Source: Campanula takesimana
Taxonomy: Eukaryota > Streptophyta > Magnoliopsida > Asterales > Campanulaceae
DNA: 64,000 bases
Assembly (NCBI GenBank): GCA_026119855.1
Contig: JAOWBW010001131.1
Location: forward strand, 62,001-126,000
Direction of reading: 5' to 3'
The notes under the pieces were generated by a model. The model was given only the letters and a program-made list of their open reading frames with translations. It ran no database searches and had not been told where the DNA came from. Below, piece after piece: positions 9,620-20,633 of the stretch. Made by a program: the position numbers and the translations under genes. Positions within the stretch are counted from its first letter, which is position 1. The number at the start of each line of letters is the position of its first letter.

Positions 9620-10605
9620 TGTTAGTGTAAACAGAGGTGTTACCTCAGATGTTATCGCTGGCAGTCATGTGCTACGCGGCGAAATATGTGTTATAGTTTT
9701 ACATTTCTTTCCATAATAATTTTTATACTAATGTTCTAATATTATTGTCTAGATGGCTGTATTTTTGGTCTATATTTCAGGTTATATTAAGGTGGAAATT
9801 AAAGCTAAATACATGGAGAATGGATTAAAGAAGGGTTATTCATAAATGGTGATTTATGGATAACTTTCAACATCTTTAACATGTGGGTAAATGATAAAAA
9901 TGTGGGAAGACTTATTCAAAGGATTTGTTGCTGATCAAAGAAGAGAGTACAAGCATGGAGAAGCATGGAGTACAAGTGGGCGAAGCTTAGACTTGGGCAC
10001 AAAAAAATTGGTTGAGAAAATCATGGAATGTGGACCAAGTCTTGCACAATTTGTGGAGAACAAACCCACTCACTCTCCCCACTCTCTCACAACATGGAAG
10101 GCAGCCCCAAGGCTGTTTCTTTGGTAGCCATCAAGTATTAAAGGCTATAAATAGTGCTTGGATGAGAAGATTGAAGACAAGACAAATTCATACACACATC
10201 CATAGCACAAAGAGCAAAGTACTTCTTGGCTCGTTAGGTCCTCTCTCCCATACACTCTTTTAACACTCAAATACTTCGGGTTTGAGTGTGTTTTGGATAG
10301 GATATGATCATCGTACTTTGTTTCTATTTTTGGTTCCATAGATCATATATTGTATTAGCTATAGGGAACCTTTTGACTTTGTAATTGGTACTCATATTGA
10401 TTATAAGGTTTTCGCCATTTAGGCATCTCAAGTTATATTTATATAACTTGAGAAAAATAATTCTTGTGCTTTTGTCCGCTGCAAAACTCTTTTACAAATT
10501 TATTTTTACTTGGGTGTGTGTATTCTGTCCGTGTGTGTTATCTGGGGTGTTACCTAACACTTGAGGTAACACTTGTTCTCAGAAATCCTTTGTCAAACAA
10601 TTTCA
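9620..10605 (+). repeat. 3' LTR (complete, 986 bp) of the short Copia-type element
   Basis: It starts TGTTAGTGTAAACAGAGG and ends ...AACAATTTCA, followed by AAAAC. TATA box at 10145-10152. Confidence 0.75.
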
Positions 10606-10745
10606 AAAACTATGCTATTTTGGGAAGTGTCAAGTGAGGTGGGACATCCCAAAACGGAAATAAGTGTCAAGTGAGATGGGACAGAGGAAGTATATTGCTA
10701 TCTTTTTAAGCCTCGATATAGAGATCGAGGGGGGGGGGTGGTACA

Positions 10746-10770
10746 ATCCCCTACAAGTCTATAGTGATAA
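10746..10770. other. Junction between the hAT fossil and Copia-1 3' sequence
   Basis: A short stretch without a clear target duplication or LTR end marks where recognisable hAT sequence stops and Copia-1 downstream sequence starts. This suggests a deletion removed the Copia-1 3' LTR. Confidence 0.35.
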
Positions 10771-11488
10771 GACGTGTAGAGATTATCCATGTTGTGCTTT
10801 CAGTAGAACGGTACCTTCCGGCTTGAACCGCTACCTTAGTTAGTCAACGCAAACCTCCACAGGACCAGATGAACGAGTGTCTTAAATCTGATTCCTTTGT
10901 GTGTAGAGGCCTTTGTTACTAACAACACGGAAAAGGCTATGATAGGCCCTCTATCGTAGAATTTACGCATATAGGCCATACGTCCAGATCCTATATCATA
11001 AGTGCTTTCCAGGAATAACTCATTTCCTTTAATTGCGGCCAACAATAACACTTATTTAGTTGGGCATCTCTGAAGATGTACTGCTATCATCTTGTCTAAA
11101 AATCTCGATCCCATTCAAAGCCTTAAGCTGACGTGTAGATATTATCCATGTCGTGCTTTCAGTAGAACGGTACCTTCCGGCTTGAACCGCTACCTTAGTT
11201 AGTCAACGCAAACCTCCACAGGACCAAATGAACGGGTGTCTTAAATCTGATTCCTTTTTGTGTAGAAGCCTTTGTTTCTAACAACACGGAAAAGGCTATG
11301 ATAGGCCCTCTATCGTAGAATTTACGCATATAGGCCATACGTCCAGATCCTATATCATAAGTGCTTTCCAGGAATAACTCATTTCCTTTAATTGCGGCCA
11401 ACAATAACACTTATTTAGTTGGGCATCTCCGAAGATGTACTGCTATCATCTTGTCTAAAAGACTCGATCCTATTCAAAGCCTTAAGAT
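10771..11488 (-). repeat. Two tandem 359-bp units in the Copia-1 3' noncoding region
   Basis: Unit 1 starts at 10771 and unit 2 at 11130, both with GACGTGTAGA and an exact 359-bp offset. The two copies differ at only a few positions. Each contains a 71-codon minus-strand open frame (MLLLAAIKGNELFLEST...) repeated with the unit; I do not recognise it and regard it as noncoding. Confidence 0.85.
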
Positions 11489-11580
11489 TTTACTATACTG
11501 GCAGTAATGAGCACCCTCCAGGTTATTCAGGGGACAGACTCAGACATTTAAGAAATGCAGCCGGGTTTGACAGCCTAAAA
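11489..11580 (-). other. Copia-1 3' noncoding sequence after the tandem units
   Basis: It continues TTTTACTATACTGGCAGTAA...GGGGACAGACTCAGACATTTAA. The same text recurs at about 12044-12103, so a larger piece (11401-11551) was duplicated. Confidence 0.55.
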
Positions 11581-11954
11581 TGTTGATTTTGGAAATCAAT
11601 AACAATTGTTTTAGAAACAATAAATTATAGAGAGGTAGGATTATTTATTTTATGATCCATGATCATCAAAATACAATAATCAATGAAGCAAAATAATTCC
11701 TGTGAAGAAATCGTTTCTTCATCATGCCTTGGGTCTAGCAATCCAGTTCAAGGTGTTCTTGATATCCGTTCGACGTGTGGATACCGATAGAGGGTGTTTG
11801 CGTTAGCACCTTAAAGTCCGTGTTCATGGATTCGATCTTCAAAGGTATATTTCTTTCATCTTGTATTTAATTTAATCAACATGCACGAATCCGGACTCAT
11901 GGGTGTTTGATCTTATGTTTTATTCCGCTGTGCATGTTGCATCAAAACCCAACA
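11581..11954. mobile_element. Small Copia-type solo LTR or LTR fragment, 374 bp
   Basis: It starts TGTTGATTTTGG and ends TTCCGCTGTGCATGTTGCATC...CCCAACA. Its 3' portion resembles the Copia-2 LTR end (TTCCGCTGTGCATGTTACTCC). No matching 5-bp duplication is seen (CTAAA against ACAAT), so it may be truncated or have been joined by recombination. Confidence 0.55.
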
Positions 11955-12216
11955 ACAATAACACTTATTTAGTTGGGCATCTCCGAAGATGTACTGCTAT
12001 CATCTTGTCTAAAAGACTCAATCCCATTCAAAGCCTTAAGCTTTTACTATACTGGTAGTAATGAGCACCTTCCAGGTTATTCAGGGGACAGACTCAGACA
12101 TTTAACATGTCAATCTTGTTTAGGTGCTCTGATCCACCCCACAGCTTGATATTACCATATTGAACCTTCTTTGTGGGATCTCCACTCAGATAGGTTGGGT
12201 TGCTACTGCGTTTGAA
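11955..12216 (-). other. Third partial copy of the 3' noncoding repeat and RNase H downstream sequence
   Basis: 11955-12103 repeats 11401-11551 (ACAATAACACTTATTTAGTT onward). The remainder to 12216 is unique Copia-1 3' noncoding sequence next to the RNase H stop. Confidence 0.6.
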
Positions 12217-13167
12217 TCAGACAGGGTTCAGCCACATCCCTAATCTGGATTTAACAACAAGAACATATTCAAGTCCTTTGGTAAAAGGATCAGCTGTGTT
12301 ATCCTTGGTACCAACATAATCAACAACTATCACCTTTCGAGACACTAAAGCCCTTATATATTTTAATCTAATTTGGATGTGTCTCCTTGTTTTGCAGTTG
12401 TACTTGATACTCTTAAGTTTCTCAATTGTGGCAGTATTATCACAATGTATGAAGACCATTGGAATAGGCTTGCTGACCATGGGTAACTCGGACACAAATC
12501 CATGTAGCCATTTAGCTTCTAATCCGGTAGTGTCAAGAGCAACTAGCTCGGACTCAAAAGTATACCTAGACAACAGAGTTTGTTTTGTAGACCTCCAGGC
12601 GACTGCAGCTCCGCCTAAGGTAAAAACATACTCTATACAGCCATAACTCCCGGAGTTTAAGGCTATCCAGTTAGCATCACTATATCCTTCAAGAACAACA
12701 GGATATCTCTTGTAATGCAGCCCAAGGGAAATAGTTCCCTTCAAGTACCTAAGGACTCTGTCAAGAGCCTTCCAGTGTACTTTATTTGGACATTGAGTGT
12801 ATCTAGCTAACCTTGTAACTGAGTAGGATATATCCGGTCTAGTACAATTAGCAAGATACATCAAACTTCCAATGATTTGGGAATATCTCAACTGGGCAAC
12901 TGGTACTCCTCCCTCATTCTTAGTAAGTGTCACAGAAGGATTATATGGAGTCTTAGCCATTTTATAGTTCTTATAACCAAATCTCTCTAGTATACTTTCA
13001 GTATAATGAGACTGTGACATGGTTATGCCTTCAGTTGACCTATTCAACTTTAGGCCAAGAATCACACTAGCTATTCCCATATCCTTCATCTCAAACTTAC
13101 TTTTCAAGAATGACTTAGTTGAATCAATTATCCTCATATTGGTTCCAAACAAAAGAATATCATCAAC
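12217..13167 (-). pseudogene. Copia-1 reverse transcriptase C-terminal half and RNase H
   Basis: This is the last, largest uninterrupted part of the Copia-1 polyprotein, which copies the RNA genome into DNA. From the right it reads DDILLFGTN (catalytic Asp pair; the Athila element has cut in just before it), then FEMKDMGIASVILGLKL, SLMYLANCTRPDISYSV, VLRYLKGT, YSDANW (RNase H first Asp region), STKQTLLSRYTFESELVAL, HCDNTATI and DNTADPFTKGLE near the end. The stop is at 12217. This half has no internal stop, but the protein cannot be made because the frame is broken by insertions upstream. Residues normally conserved, such as SGS before YGC, are still recognisable. Confidence 0.88.
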
Positions 13168-14549
13168 TGTTACGTTTATTCCGCAAGTGCACGGGTTTTT
13201 GTAGTATAGATAGTGCAAGAGCTAGTCGTTCCCACGAGGACAACTTTACTTAGAAAAGTATTTTTGCTTTGTATAAAAGAATAAAGAAAAGAGAATGATT
13301 GGGGGGTACAAAATTGTTTGTCACGACTAGAAAATAATAATAAAAACTAAAGCTTAGATTGAAAACTCTTATTGTTAAGGAATCCTCGGGATTGAGACAC
13401 AAACAACATCGTATTCATCAATTAATCATGCTCTTTTTAGATTTAGAGTTTCATTTTTAAAACAAGGATGGTATGCTAGGCCTACACTACTTCTCACGAT
13501 CAAGCAAGTAGCGTTTGTATTCTCATACTAATTATGCCTTATCTCTCGATGGCCCATAATTAGTAAGAATCCATTAAGTTTTCTTTATGAAAATCAGCAT
13601 ACTTTCCACTCAAGGAGCATCCCTAAGCCATTACACTACTCTCGTGAGTAATGAACTTAGTTCTGACTATATGGATCCGTTAATCAAGGTTCTCCGATCA
13701 GTACTTCCCTTGATTAACTAAGATTCATACAAGCCATGGACGTCATCATGGTCGTAGGCGTTAAAGTTTGATATAGTAGAATTGTTTAAGATGAAGAAAG
13801 TAAATTTAGAGCATGAATATTAGTAAATACAAGTGTTTGTTTGAGTTTCCAACCCCAAGAAATAGGGGGATTACTCACAAGCCATTTGTGAAAAAGAGAA
13901 GAATAAGATGGAGATGAGATAAAAGAGTAGAGATACTTATTCTGAACTTGAAATGGAGACAAAGACTTGAAAATAACCTCTTGATATTATTGCTTGAGAA
14001 ACTCAGAATTATTTGATGTTTGAGAGTACAAATTTCACTATAGTAAGTTTACAATGTTTCTAGATCTTTAAAACACTGATTTCTACTTCTATATATAAGC
14101 CTTGGAGGAGAGGATGCAATTTTTCCCGGATGGATGCCTTGAGAAGTCTCCATTTGAAAAGACACCTTTTTGCTGATTCAGGGGGTGCTCGGCCGAGTCA
14201 AGGAAAAGTGCTCGGCCGAGCAATCCTTTTTTCGAATAGACTGTTTCTGGACTAGTTTCGCTCGGCCGAATCAAGGGTACTGCTCGGCCGAACAGACCCT
14301 GCTTTGACTAGAACTTTGACTTTTCATGGACTAGCTTATTTCCTCCTTTGCCAAGCGTTCCTCCTTCACAAAGATGATGCTTTAGCTTCTTTTTTCCTCA
14401 AGAATGTATTGAAAACCTACTTGTATCATAAAAATATTCTCCAAGTGCATTATATCAAATAAAGAGTAGAAAATAGGTAATTTAAGTGGAATAAAAGCTA
14501 ATAAACTATCTTTTTAGACCTTAAATGACTATAAAATAGTCATTTATCA
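13168..14549 (-). repeat. Athila-1 3' LTR (1382 bp)
   Basis: It matches 20660-22081 closely; a small deletion near 14000 removes about 40 bp present in the other LTR. A TATA element (minus strand, GCTTATATATAG) lies at about 14089-14100. It contains four CTCGGCCGAG-type palindromes at about 14189-14300. Confidence 0.88.
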
Positions 14550-14560
14550 ACTCCCCCACA
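14550..14560 (-). promoter_or_regulatory. Athila-1 polypurine tract
   Basis: On the minus strand the sequence TGTGGGGGAGT directly precedes the 3' LTR. This is the usual plus-strand priming site of Athila-type elements. Confidence 0.75.
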
Positions 14561-15733
14561 CTAGAATCTTGCTTGTCCTCGAGCAAGTTAAATATTTGAA
14601 AAGAGAGGAATGAAAATGACATTAGTAAAAAAAAATAAGAAAGGTCTTCAATGTTCCCTCAGAATATTGTTATAAAGTATTGCCTTTATAAAATTATTTC
14701 CTTCTAAATTTTTCGTCTTAAGAAATTTGTGAAGAAGAAGGTAGGATGATATTGGAAAGCAAATAGAAGAGTTTGAATGCTAATATGACATGAATAAATA
14801 CCATTGAATAAGAGCATATTGAGATAACCAAATGAATTTGTGGGACACAAGTATGAATTGATAATTAAGGTCACTCTTTTAGAGTGCTTTGTGAAGAAAT
14901 TTTTCATGCTTGGAAGTACATTTCTTAGACTAAGATTTTATTCCTTATCAAATATGTCCAAAATTTATTATGCTCTTTGAATCACAAAAAGAATAAGCGG
15001 AGGATGATAGTGGAAAAAGGCTATGGATTATTATGATTAAACGTGGCAATTGAGTTTCTTGTTTTTAAATTGTCACACTCTATAATGATAAGTTCATTTA
15101 GATATTTGAGTGGACAATTTACAAGAAGGTTATATTGATTTAGCCTTGAAAGTGGAAATGGAAAAGTTTTTGTGATTCATGAAAAGCATAACAATTTTGT
15201 AAATATTTGGAAAAGAAAATAAATGGGAGTTTTGATATGTACATACAAGAATGTTTTAAAAGTTTCACAAGAATATTGTATCCAAACTTAAATGCCCACA
15301 ATTTCAATAATAATGTAATGCTTCTATTCAATAGGATTTAAAAGTTCATATTAATTTTGAAAATTTTCTATTTACCATCCAATACAATCCTATGTTGTTA
15401 TTATCAAATTTCTTAAGAAGTAGAAGTTAGAAAGGTAAAAATTTTACTTTAGACAAATGATAATAGAGATAACATTCTCATCAACGGGAGCATTGGCTAA
15501 ATATTTTTTTTTTTTTTTTGAAAATAAAACTACTCGCAATATATAAAAATAAAATACTAAAAACGGGAAAAGAAATAAATAAATAGATACTACCCCCCCA
15601 CACTTAAATAAAACATTGTCCCTAATGTTTTGAAAAGTAGAAATGAAAATTGGGACAAGAATAATTAGAGGAGAGGGAGAAAGAGGTACCGACTAGAATG
15701 GTGGCGGTGGTGGCGGATTTGGAGGCCTGAAAT
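14561..15733 (-). other. Athila-1 3' noncoding region
   Basis: About 1.2 kb of AT-rich sequence with poly-T near 15509-15523 and a C run near 15593. No gene-like frame is found on either strand. Confidence 0.6.
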
Positions 15734-16313
15734 TCATCCAATTCCCAATTCCATAGTTGTAAATGTAATAAACTCTTCCTTGAATGTTGTTGACCCGATC
15801 CTCCATGTTGGTGCGGAATTGGTCAAAATTGTTGGAATATTGGTCGAGTCAGTTAAGGATTTGGGTATTTTGTTGGTACATTTGGTTTTGCTGGATGAAC
15901 ATTTGGTTGAATCGGTCATAAAAATCGGGAGGCATTTGGTTTTGGAAGTGGTGTTGTTGCGGTTCTTCTTGTTGCTCTCCCATTGGCTCATTTTGTTGAA
16001 TATTGGGTCCTTGATTACTTGGGAAAATCCAAGTTTGAGGTTGGTTTAAGGTGATGATGGGCAATTGGTTGTTGGGTAAATGGGTGTATGGTCTTCTATT
16101 TGCTCCTCCTCCAACATACATTGTATAGCCTCCTTCCTCATCTTCAGAAATCATATTCATCACTTTAAGGTCAGCTATGTCCAATGCCCTTGAACCTCGA
16201 ACTGGTTCCCAAGCGTTTGGTCCTTCCTCGGGTATCTTAATGTGCACATACTCAGTAAATAATGTTATTATTCCCCCAAAATTAATTATATCTAGGGAAA
16301 TTAGGGGAAACAT
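15734..16313 (-). pseudogene. Athila-1 downstream open frame, Gln-rich C-terminal part
   Basis: Open from 16313 to 15849, reading YVHIKIPEEGPNAWEP, SEDEEGGYTMYVGGG and then a Gln/Asn-rich tail (MGEQQEEPQQHHFQNQMPP). It follows the frame at 17064-16378 after stops at about 16320-16378, so the two were probably one protein. The function is unknown. It sits where Athila elements carry their extra, env-position frame. Confidence 0.5.
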
Positions 16314-16377
16314 GGTCCAAAAGACGGTCTACTAACCATTTCCCTAGATTAATTCCCCTATATCCAGTCACGAAATC

Positions 16378-17064
16378 TCAAAGGAGAAACAACTCAGGCC
16401 TATTTATTGTTCCTTTATCCTCTCTTGCAAAGATAGTGCACGCATACATTCTATGGATGTAGCGGAGAACGGGGTGGACAATTAAGGAAGCCTTAGCGGT
16501 TCTAGGAAGAAAAGGTGTTTGCCCAGTGATTTGTAACCAAAAGAGGTCCGCATTAAACTCTGGAGGGATCTCATTTGTTAGGTTTCTAGGGGAAGGCCAA
16601 CCAAGAATTTCATTTATTTCTTCCAAATCAAGCTTATAGGAGTTATTTAAAAGACGAAAAGTTATTCTAATATCTTCAAATTGGTCACCTGATACCAAAT
16701 CTATCCTATCCCTTGTCGTTTTTGACACTGTGCTCAGGAATTCGAGGGTGATGCTTTCGTAAGTTTTTGCCTGTGATCGCAAGAAATCTCGCGCTTCCAA
16801 TCCTATGTGTAAATTCCAAATATTTCCTTGAATACCTAATGACCCCATAGAATCAAAATTTGGGAATTGGGTTGGCTTAACATCTTTTCCTGCTAACCTT
16901 TCAAATCTTTTTAGCTCGGGATTAGATTTAAATTGGATTCCCAAGTTGTTTAGAGTAGGAACCAAATTCGAACTTGAACCCTCACCCTTCTTTGATTTCT
17001 TAGTCCCACTCCCAGATGCTTTAGATGCCTTAGAAGTTACCTTCTTCCCACGACTCTCCATTAC
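16378..17064 (-). CDS. Athila-1 downstream open frame (putative plant transposon protein domain)
   Basis: The protein starts MESRGKKVTSKASK, is Ser/Lys-rich for about 40 residues, and then has a conserved globular part: RFERLAGKDVKPTQFPNF, LEARDFLRSQAKTYESITLE, DIRITFRLLNNSYKLDLEEI, EILGWPSP, LFWLQITGQTP, HPVLRYIHRMYACTIFARED. The pattern (rFl..., isFRl.n.sy.L.l.eIn.iLG.P) is that of the putative plant transposon protein domain found downstream of pol in Athila-type elements. I chose the start at 17064, just before the basic Ser-rich tail; an upstream in-frame ATG at 17097 adds 11 hydrophobic residues. The role is unknown. The frame is open, but its continuation at 16313 is cut by stops. Confidence 0.62.
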   Translation of the reverse strand, partial: VMESRGKKVTSKASKASGSGTKKSKKGEGSSSNLVPTLNNLGIQFKSNPELKRFERLAGKDVKPTQFPNFDSMGSLGIQGNIWNLHIGLEARDFLRSQAKTYESITLEFLSTVSKTTRDRIDLVSGDQFEDIRITFRLLNNSYKLDLEEINEILGWPSPRNLTNEIPPEFNADLFWLQITGQTPFLPRTAKASLIVHPVLRYIHRMYACTIFAREDKGTINRPELFLL

Positions 17065-17913
17065 AACAATAATCAGAAACAGAGCAAGATAACCCAAATG
17101 ATTCTAGTGAGAAAAAGAGTGAAATTTTTTTGTTACCCGAATGTTAATGATGGAGTGGGCTTCAATCTGTGTTCTTCCTCCTCCAATAGCTTCAAAATTC
17201 CCAAAAGTATCAACCTTGTCCTTCAATTTCAATCTTTCCCGAATTTGGAATTTGGGGAAGAATCTAGGGTTTTGATTTCGGGTGAATTGGACAGTAATTG
17301 GTTGTTTTGAGGTGGGTTTGGTGTTTAGAGGTGTAATGGAGATGGAATTTGATGAGAATTGTGGGTTTGATTGATGAATTTCATGGGTTTGGCAATTTTT
17401 TGGAAATTTTCGATTTTGGGAAATTTTGGGGTGATTTGGTGGGTTTTGATGGTTGATATGGTGTTTGGGAGGTGAAGAAAGGTTGGGGATGGGGTATTTG
17501 GTCGGAAAGAATGGTGATTTGGTCGGAATTTGGGGAAGAAGAGGGTAAGGTGTTGGGTTTATAGAGGGTTTAGAGAAGAAGAGTAGAAGAAGATGAAGAA
17601 AATTTGGGAAGAAAATCAAAAGACCCGTCTTTTACCAAAAGTCGCCAGTCAACCCCGATATGCTCGGCCGAGCAGAATTCCTTGACTCGGCCGAGCGATC
17701 CTCTACTGAATGTACCTCTTTCTGACCCTCTTTTTGCTTGGCCGCGTCTTGTACGGTGCTCGGCCGAGCGAAACCTAAATTTTTTTTTTAACCTACAAAA
17801 ACAAATGTTAAAATAAAAACAATACAAATAATAATATAAAATAAATAAATAAATAAATAAAAACAATAAAATAATCCATCTGTTATTATCCCGATGATGC
17901 TTGTTTTATGTCA
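17065..17913 (-). other. Athila-1 spacer between pol remnant and downstream frame
   Basis: No recognisable coding sequence. A 171-codon Pro/Asn-rich frame at 17619-17104 looks like chance reading of simple sequence. GC-rich palindromes CTCGGCCGAG recur at about 17661-17770, as in the LTRs. About 4 kb of RT, RNase H and integrase expected here is missing. Confidence 0.6.
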
Positions 17914-18621
17914 TTAGTTCGACGCCTTTTTGCTAATCGGAATGGCCATTGCATGGTATTGAGATGGCCTGTTATCTTTGACAATACGCCATTTCACATC
18001 TTGTGAATTGTTCGAGGCTCTACGATTGATACACATACGCCATCCATTCTTTTTCTTTGACGGGATTAATTTATGATAGTCTTTGCATGCTTGAAATCCC
18101 ATAGTTTTCTTGGGTGCTACTTTCTTTGACCTTTCTATGATGTCATCTCCTTCATCTTCGTCATGTAGCATCCTCTTCCAGTCTATATTCTTTTCACTTG
18201 CCCTTGCTTCCTTTATTTCTTTGACATGATTTTCATAAGCTGTAAATTCATCTACATGATCCTTCTTGGAATCCATAGACTGTATGACATTTAAGTTCTT
18301 ATGATTTTCTTTCAAAATTTCGTATTTATGACAGGAATTTTCAATAGTTGGGGTACTCTTTTTGAATTCTATTTTCTCGTTTCCAACATTTAATGAAAGA
18401 GTACCCTTCTTTACATCAATAATCGCTCCTGCAGTTGCAAGAAAAGGTCTTCCTAAAATGACTAGGATATCTTGATCCTCCTCAATTTCGAGGATCACAA
18501 GTCGACAGGGATGATTAGGTCCCCTATGCGACACGGCATGTTCTCCATAATACCGATTGGGTATTGAATGGATCGGTCTGCCAACTGTAGAGATATGGTG
18601 GTAGGTTGGAGTTCCCCACAC
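17914..18621 (-). pseudogene. Athila-1 protease C-terminus and reverse transcriptase stub
   Basis: After a frameshift near 18600 the frame continues VILEIEEDQDILVILGRPFL, TAGAIIDVKKGTLSLNVGNE (end of the aspartic protease domain). It then runs through a charged linker to LIPSKKKNGWRMCINRRASN, which corresponds to the first conserved block of Gypsy reverse transcriptase. It stops at 17914. The rest of RT is deleted, so the element cannot copy itself. Confidence 0.75.
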
Positions 18622-19303
18622 CTAATCTCTGACTAACCGAGAAAGGCATTATACTTACGCTAGCCCCCAAATCAAGCATAGCGTTTTCCATGTTACACCT
18701 ACCTATACTACAAGGGATAGAAAACGTGCCGGGATCTTTTAACTTTGGCGGAAGCTTCTTTTGTAAAATGGCACTAACGTCTTCCGCCAAAGTGAAGTTT
18801 TCAAAATCCTCTAAAGATTTCTTCTTAAAAATCATTTCTTTCAATGGTTTAGCATAAGAAGGTATTTCCTTAACTTCATCAGAATATGGAACTCTAATAT
18901 TTAAAGATTTTAACGTTTTCAAAAACTCAGCATGTTGATCATTAACCCCTTTCTTGATTAATCTTTGAGGATAGGGTATAGGAGGATCAAAATATCTATT
19001 GAAACCAGGGTACCTAATCTCGTCTTTAATCTCTTTATTAGTCTCGACCAACGGTGGGGTCGGACTTGGGTTCTCTTTGCTCATTGAGATTATTACGTTA
19101 GCATGCTCATTAGGCCTTTGAGGTTGACCGGGAAGACTCCCTTGTGGTCTATGTGAGGTATTGGCCTGTTGAGCTTGTTGGTTCTCAAGCATCTTATTAT
19201 GCGCGGCTAAGTTGTCAAACCTAGCATTCAAAACCTTAAAGTTTTCCCTAAATTCATTGTTGATCGTCTCCTGATTTTTATTTTGTTCTACAACATAATC
19301 CAT
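18524..19303 (-). pseudogene. Athila-1 gag-protease linker and aspartic protease
   Basis: It reads FRENFKVLNARFDNLAAHNK (coiled-coil-like), a Pro-rich stretch, RYPGFNRYFDPPIPYPQRLI, AEFLKTLKSLNIRVPY, then the protease with its active-site region AMLDLGASVSIMP, where Asp is followed by LGA rather than the common SGA or TGA. The first Asp is kept. A frameshift at about 18600 carries the domain into the 17914-18621 frame. Confidence 0.75.
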
Positions 19304-19311
19304 AAGAAGAT

Positions 19312-20495
19312 CTAATTTAGATTTAGGGGGAGGGAAAGAATTATTGAAATTCTTAGGTGCGAATCCCGGCGCTTGATTAGATGGTTGAGGTTTAAAACGT
19401 TGTTGCTTCTATAGGAAAAATTGGGGTGATTTTTCCACTCGGGATTGTATGTGTTTGAATACATACCCCCTCTTTGTCCATTAGAAGCAACAAAATTGGC
19501 TTGCTCACTAGAAGTAGTGGCAAGCAATTCACAACCATCGGAGTTGTGTGAGTTTGACCCACACAACTCACAAAAATGTTTATACTAGCAACGGGATTTA
19601 CATTAAGAGTTTCAAATTTTTTAAGAAGCATATCGACTTTAGAAGAGAGAAGAGTAACAACATCAACATTATACTTACCTGGAGTCCCTTGCGGTTGCTC
19701 CCTCTCATTGGACCACTGATAGTGGTTCAATGCAATGTTCTCTATTAGGTCGTATGCTTCGTCCACGCCTTTGTTCATCAATGCTCCTCCTGCGGCGGCA
19801 TCGATGGTCTCTCTAGTTTTGAATGTGAGACCGTTGTAGAAAGTGTGGACAATCAACCACTTTTCAATCCCGTGGTGTGGGCACATCCTTAGAAGCTCTT
19901 TGTACCTTTCCCATGCATCATAGAGAGATTCGTCGCTGTTTTGACTAAAATTCGTAATCTTAGTCCGAATCTAAGCGGTCTTGGATGGTGGGAAGAAGCG
20001 TCCAAGAAAAGCTTCCTGAACTTGGTCCCATGTTGTTAATGAATTGTGGGGGACCGAGTTCAACCATTGTTTTGCCTTGTCCTTCAAAGAGAATGGAAAA
20101 AGGCGCATCCGTATCGCTTCGGGTGTGACACCGAGAACTCGAGTGGTGTCACAATACTCCAAGAAGGATTGGATGTGAAGGTGTGGATCTTCAAGTGCCG
20201 AGCCTCCAAATTGGTTGTTCATAACCATGTGTAGAAGTTGAGGCTTAATTTCAAAATGGGCTGCGTCGGCATTTGGAATGACAATGGGTGTCCTAGTCCC
20301 CGGGGTACTTGGATTGACAAAGTCCCGAAGGGTCCTAGGTAAGGGTGTAGCGGGTTCTCCGTCATTACCCTCATTATTTTCACCGTTTCGTGCCATATTC
20401 TCTTCTAGTACTTCTCTTAGTCTTCTTAACCTTTCGTGAAAGGTTCTTTTAGGTTCCGGATCAAACTCTTCAAGTATGATTCGGGCTCTTTTCAT
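19312..20495 (-). pseudogene. Athila-1 gag
   Basis: Gag forms the particle that packages the RNA. The frame starts at 20495 (MKRARIILEEFDPEPKRTF), followed by FEIKPQLLHMVMNNQFGGSA, FLEYCDTTRVLGVTPEAIRM, RLFPFSLKDKAKQWLNSVP and QEAFLGRFFPPSKTA. It then hits TAG (19973-19971) where Gln is expected, and continues in frame as SLYDAWERYKELLRMCPHHG, FYNGLTFKTRETIDAAAGGA and DEAYDLIENIALNHYQW. A frameshift near 19570 moves it to CGSNSHNSDGCELL (zinc-knuckle-like). The order matches the Athila retrotransposon gag domain. Confidence 0.85.
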
Positions 20496-20633
20496 ATACT
20501 CCGAGAGTACCTAAATGAAAAAAAAAATTAAAGACACAAATTCTTTGACGGGATGTTAGATAATCAACAAAAATTAAAATTAAAACTAAAAACTAAAAAC
20601 AAAAAGCAAAAAAAAATTTTGAAAGTAAACCGT

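Larger units (their letters stand above)
8454..10605 (+). mobile_element. Short non-autonomous Copia-type LTR element, 2152 bp
   Basis: Two LTRs starting TGTTAGTG (8454 and 9620) flank a 444-bp interior without coding capacity. The polypurine tract AAGGGGGAGAT (about 9609-9619) abuts the right LTR, giving plus orientation. The probable 5-bp target duplication is AAAAC (8449-8453 and 10606-10610), inside the MITE. The left LTR stops matching after GGTTCCA (9175), so its last 270 bp or so and the primer binding site have been lost. Confidence 0.78.
8252..10690. mobile_element. Stowaway-like MITE (about 282 bp), interrupted by an LTR element
   Basis: Left end CTCCCTCCGTCCCACCTCAC with TA before it (8250-8251). 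Right end ...AGTGAGATGGGACAGAGGAAG with TA after it (10691-10692). Without the LTR element at 8454-10605 and its 5-bp duplication, the two halves make a MITE of about 282 bp. It sits inside the fossil hAT transposase. Confidence 0.8.
7561..10745 (+). pseudogene. Fossil hAT transposase N-terminus (TTF-type zinc finger), split by a nested MITE
   Basis: Coding traces on the plus strand between 7900 and 8250 read IEADPGLRLSLSR, then LEMIRRAYLLKGPCQPRLSS, then after a frame change FNVDWCDEFDWLEYSESKDA. The trace resumes after the MITE at about 10693 as YCYLFKPRYRDRGG. This order (DPGxR, RRAYLLKGPCQP, WFDEFxWLEYS, YCxxCYLFK) is that of the TTF-type zinc finger N-terminus of plant hAT transposases. 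Stops and frameshifts abound, and the dimerisation and catalytic parts are absent. The GC-rich 7560-7740 may be its old leader. Confidence 0.72.

Noticed and set aside
10836..11410. 71-codon minus-strand frames as small genes
   Set aside because: They are copies of one another because of the 359-bp tandem repeat and have no recognisable similarity or start context.
15780..16049. Plus-strand 89-codon frame rich in Leu and Val
   Set aside because: It is the complement of the Gln-rich Athila frame on the minus strand.
17104..17619. 171-codon Pro/Asn-rich minus-strand frame in Athila-1
   Set aside because: Low-complexity composition from G/T-rich simple sequence, no domain, and it overlaps the noncoding spacer.
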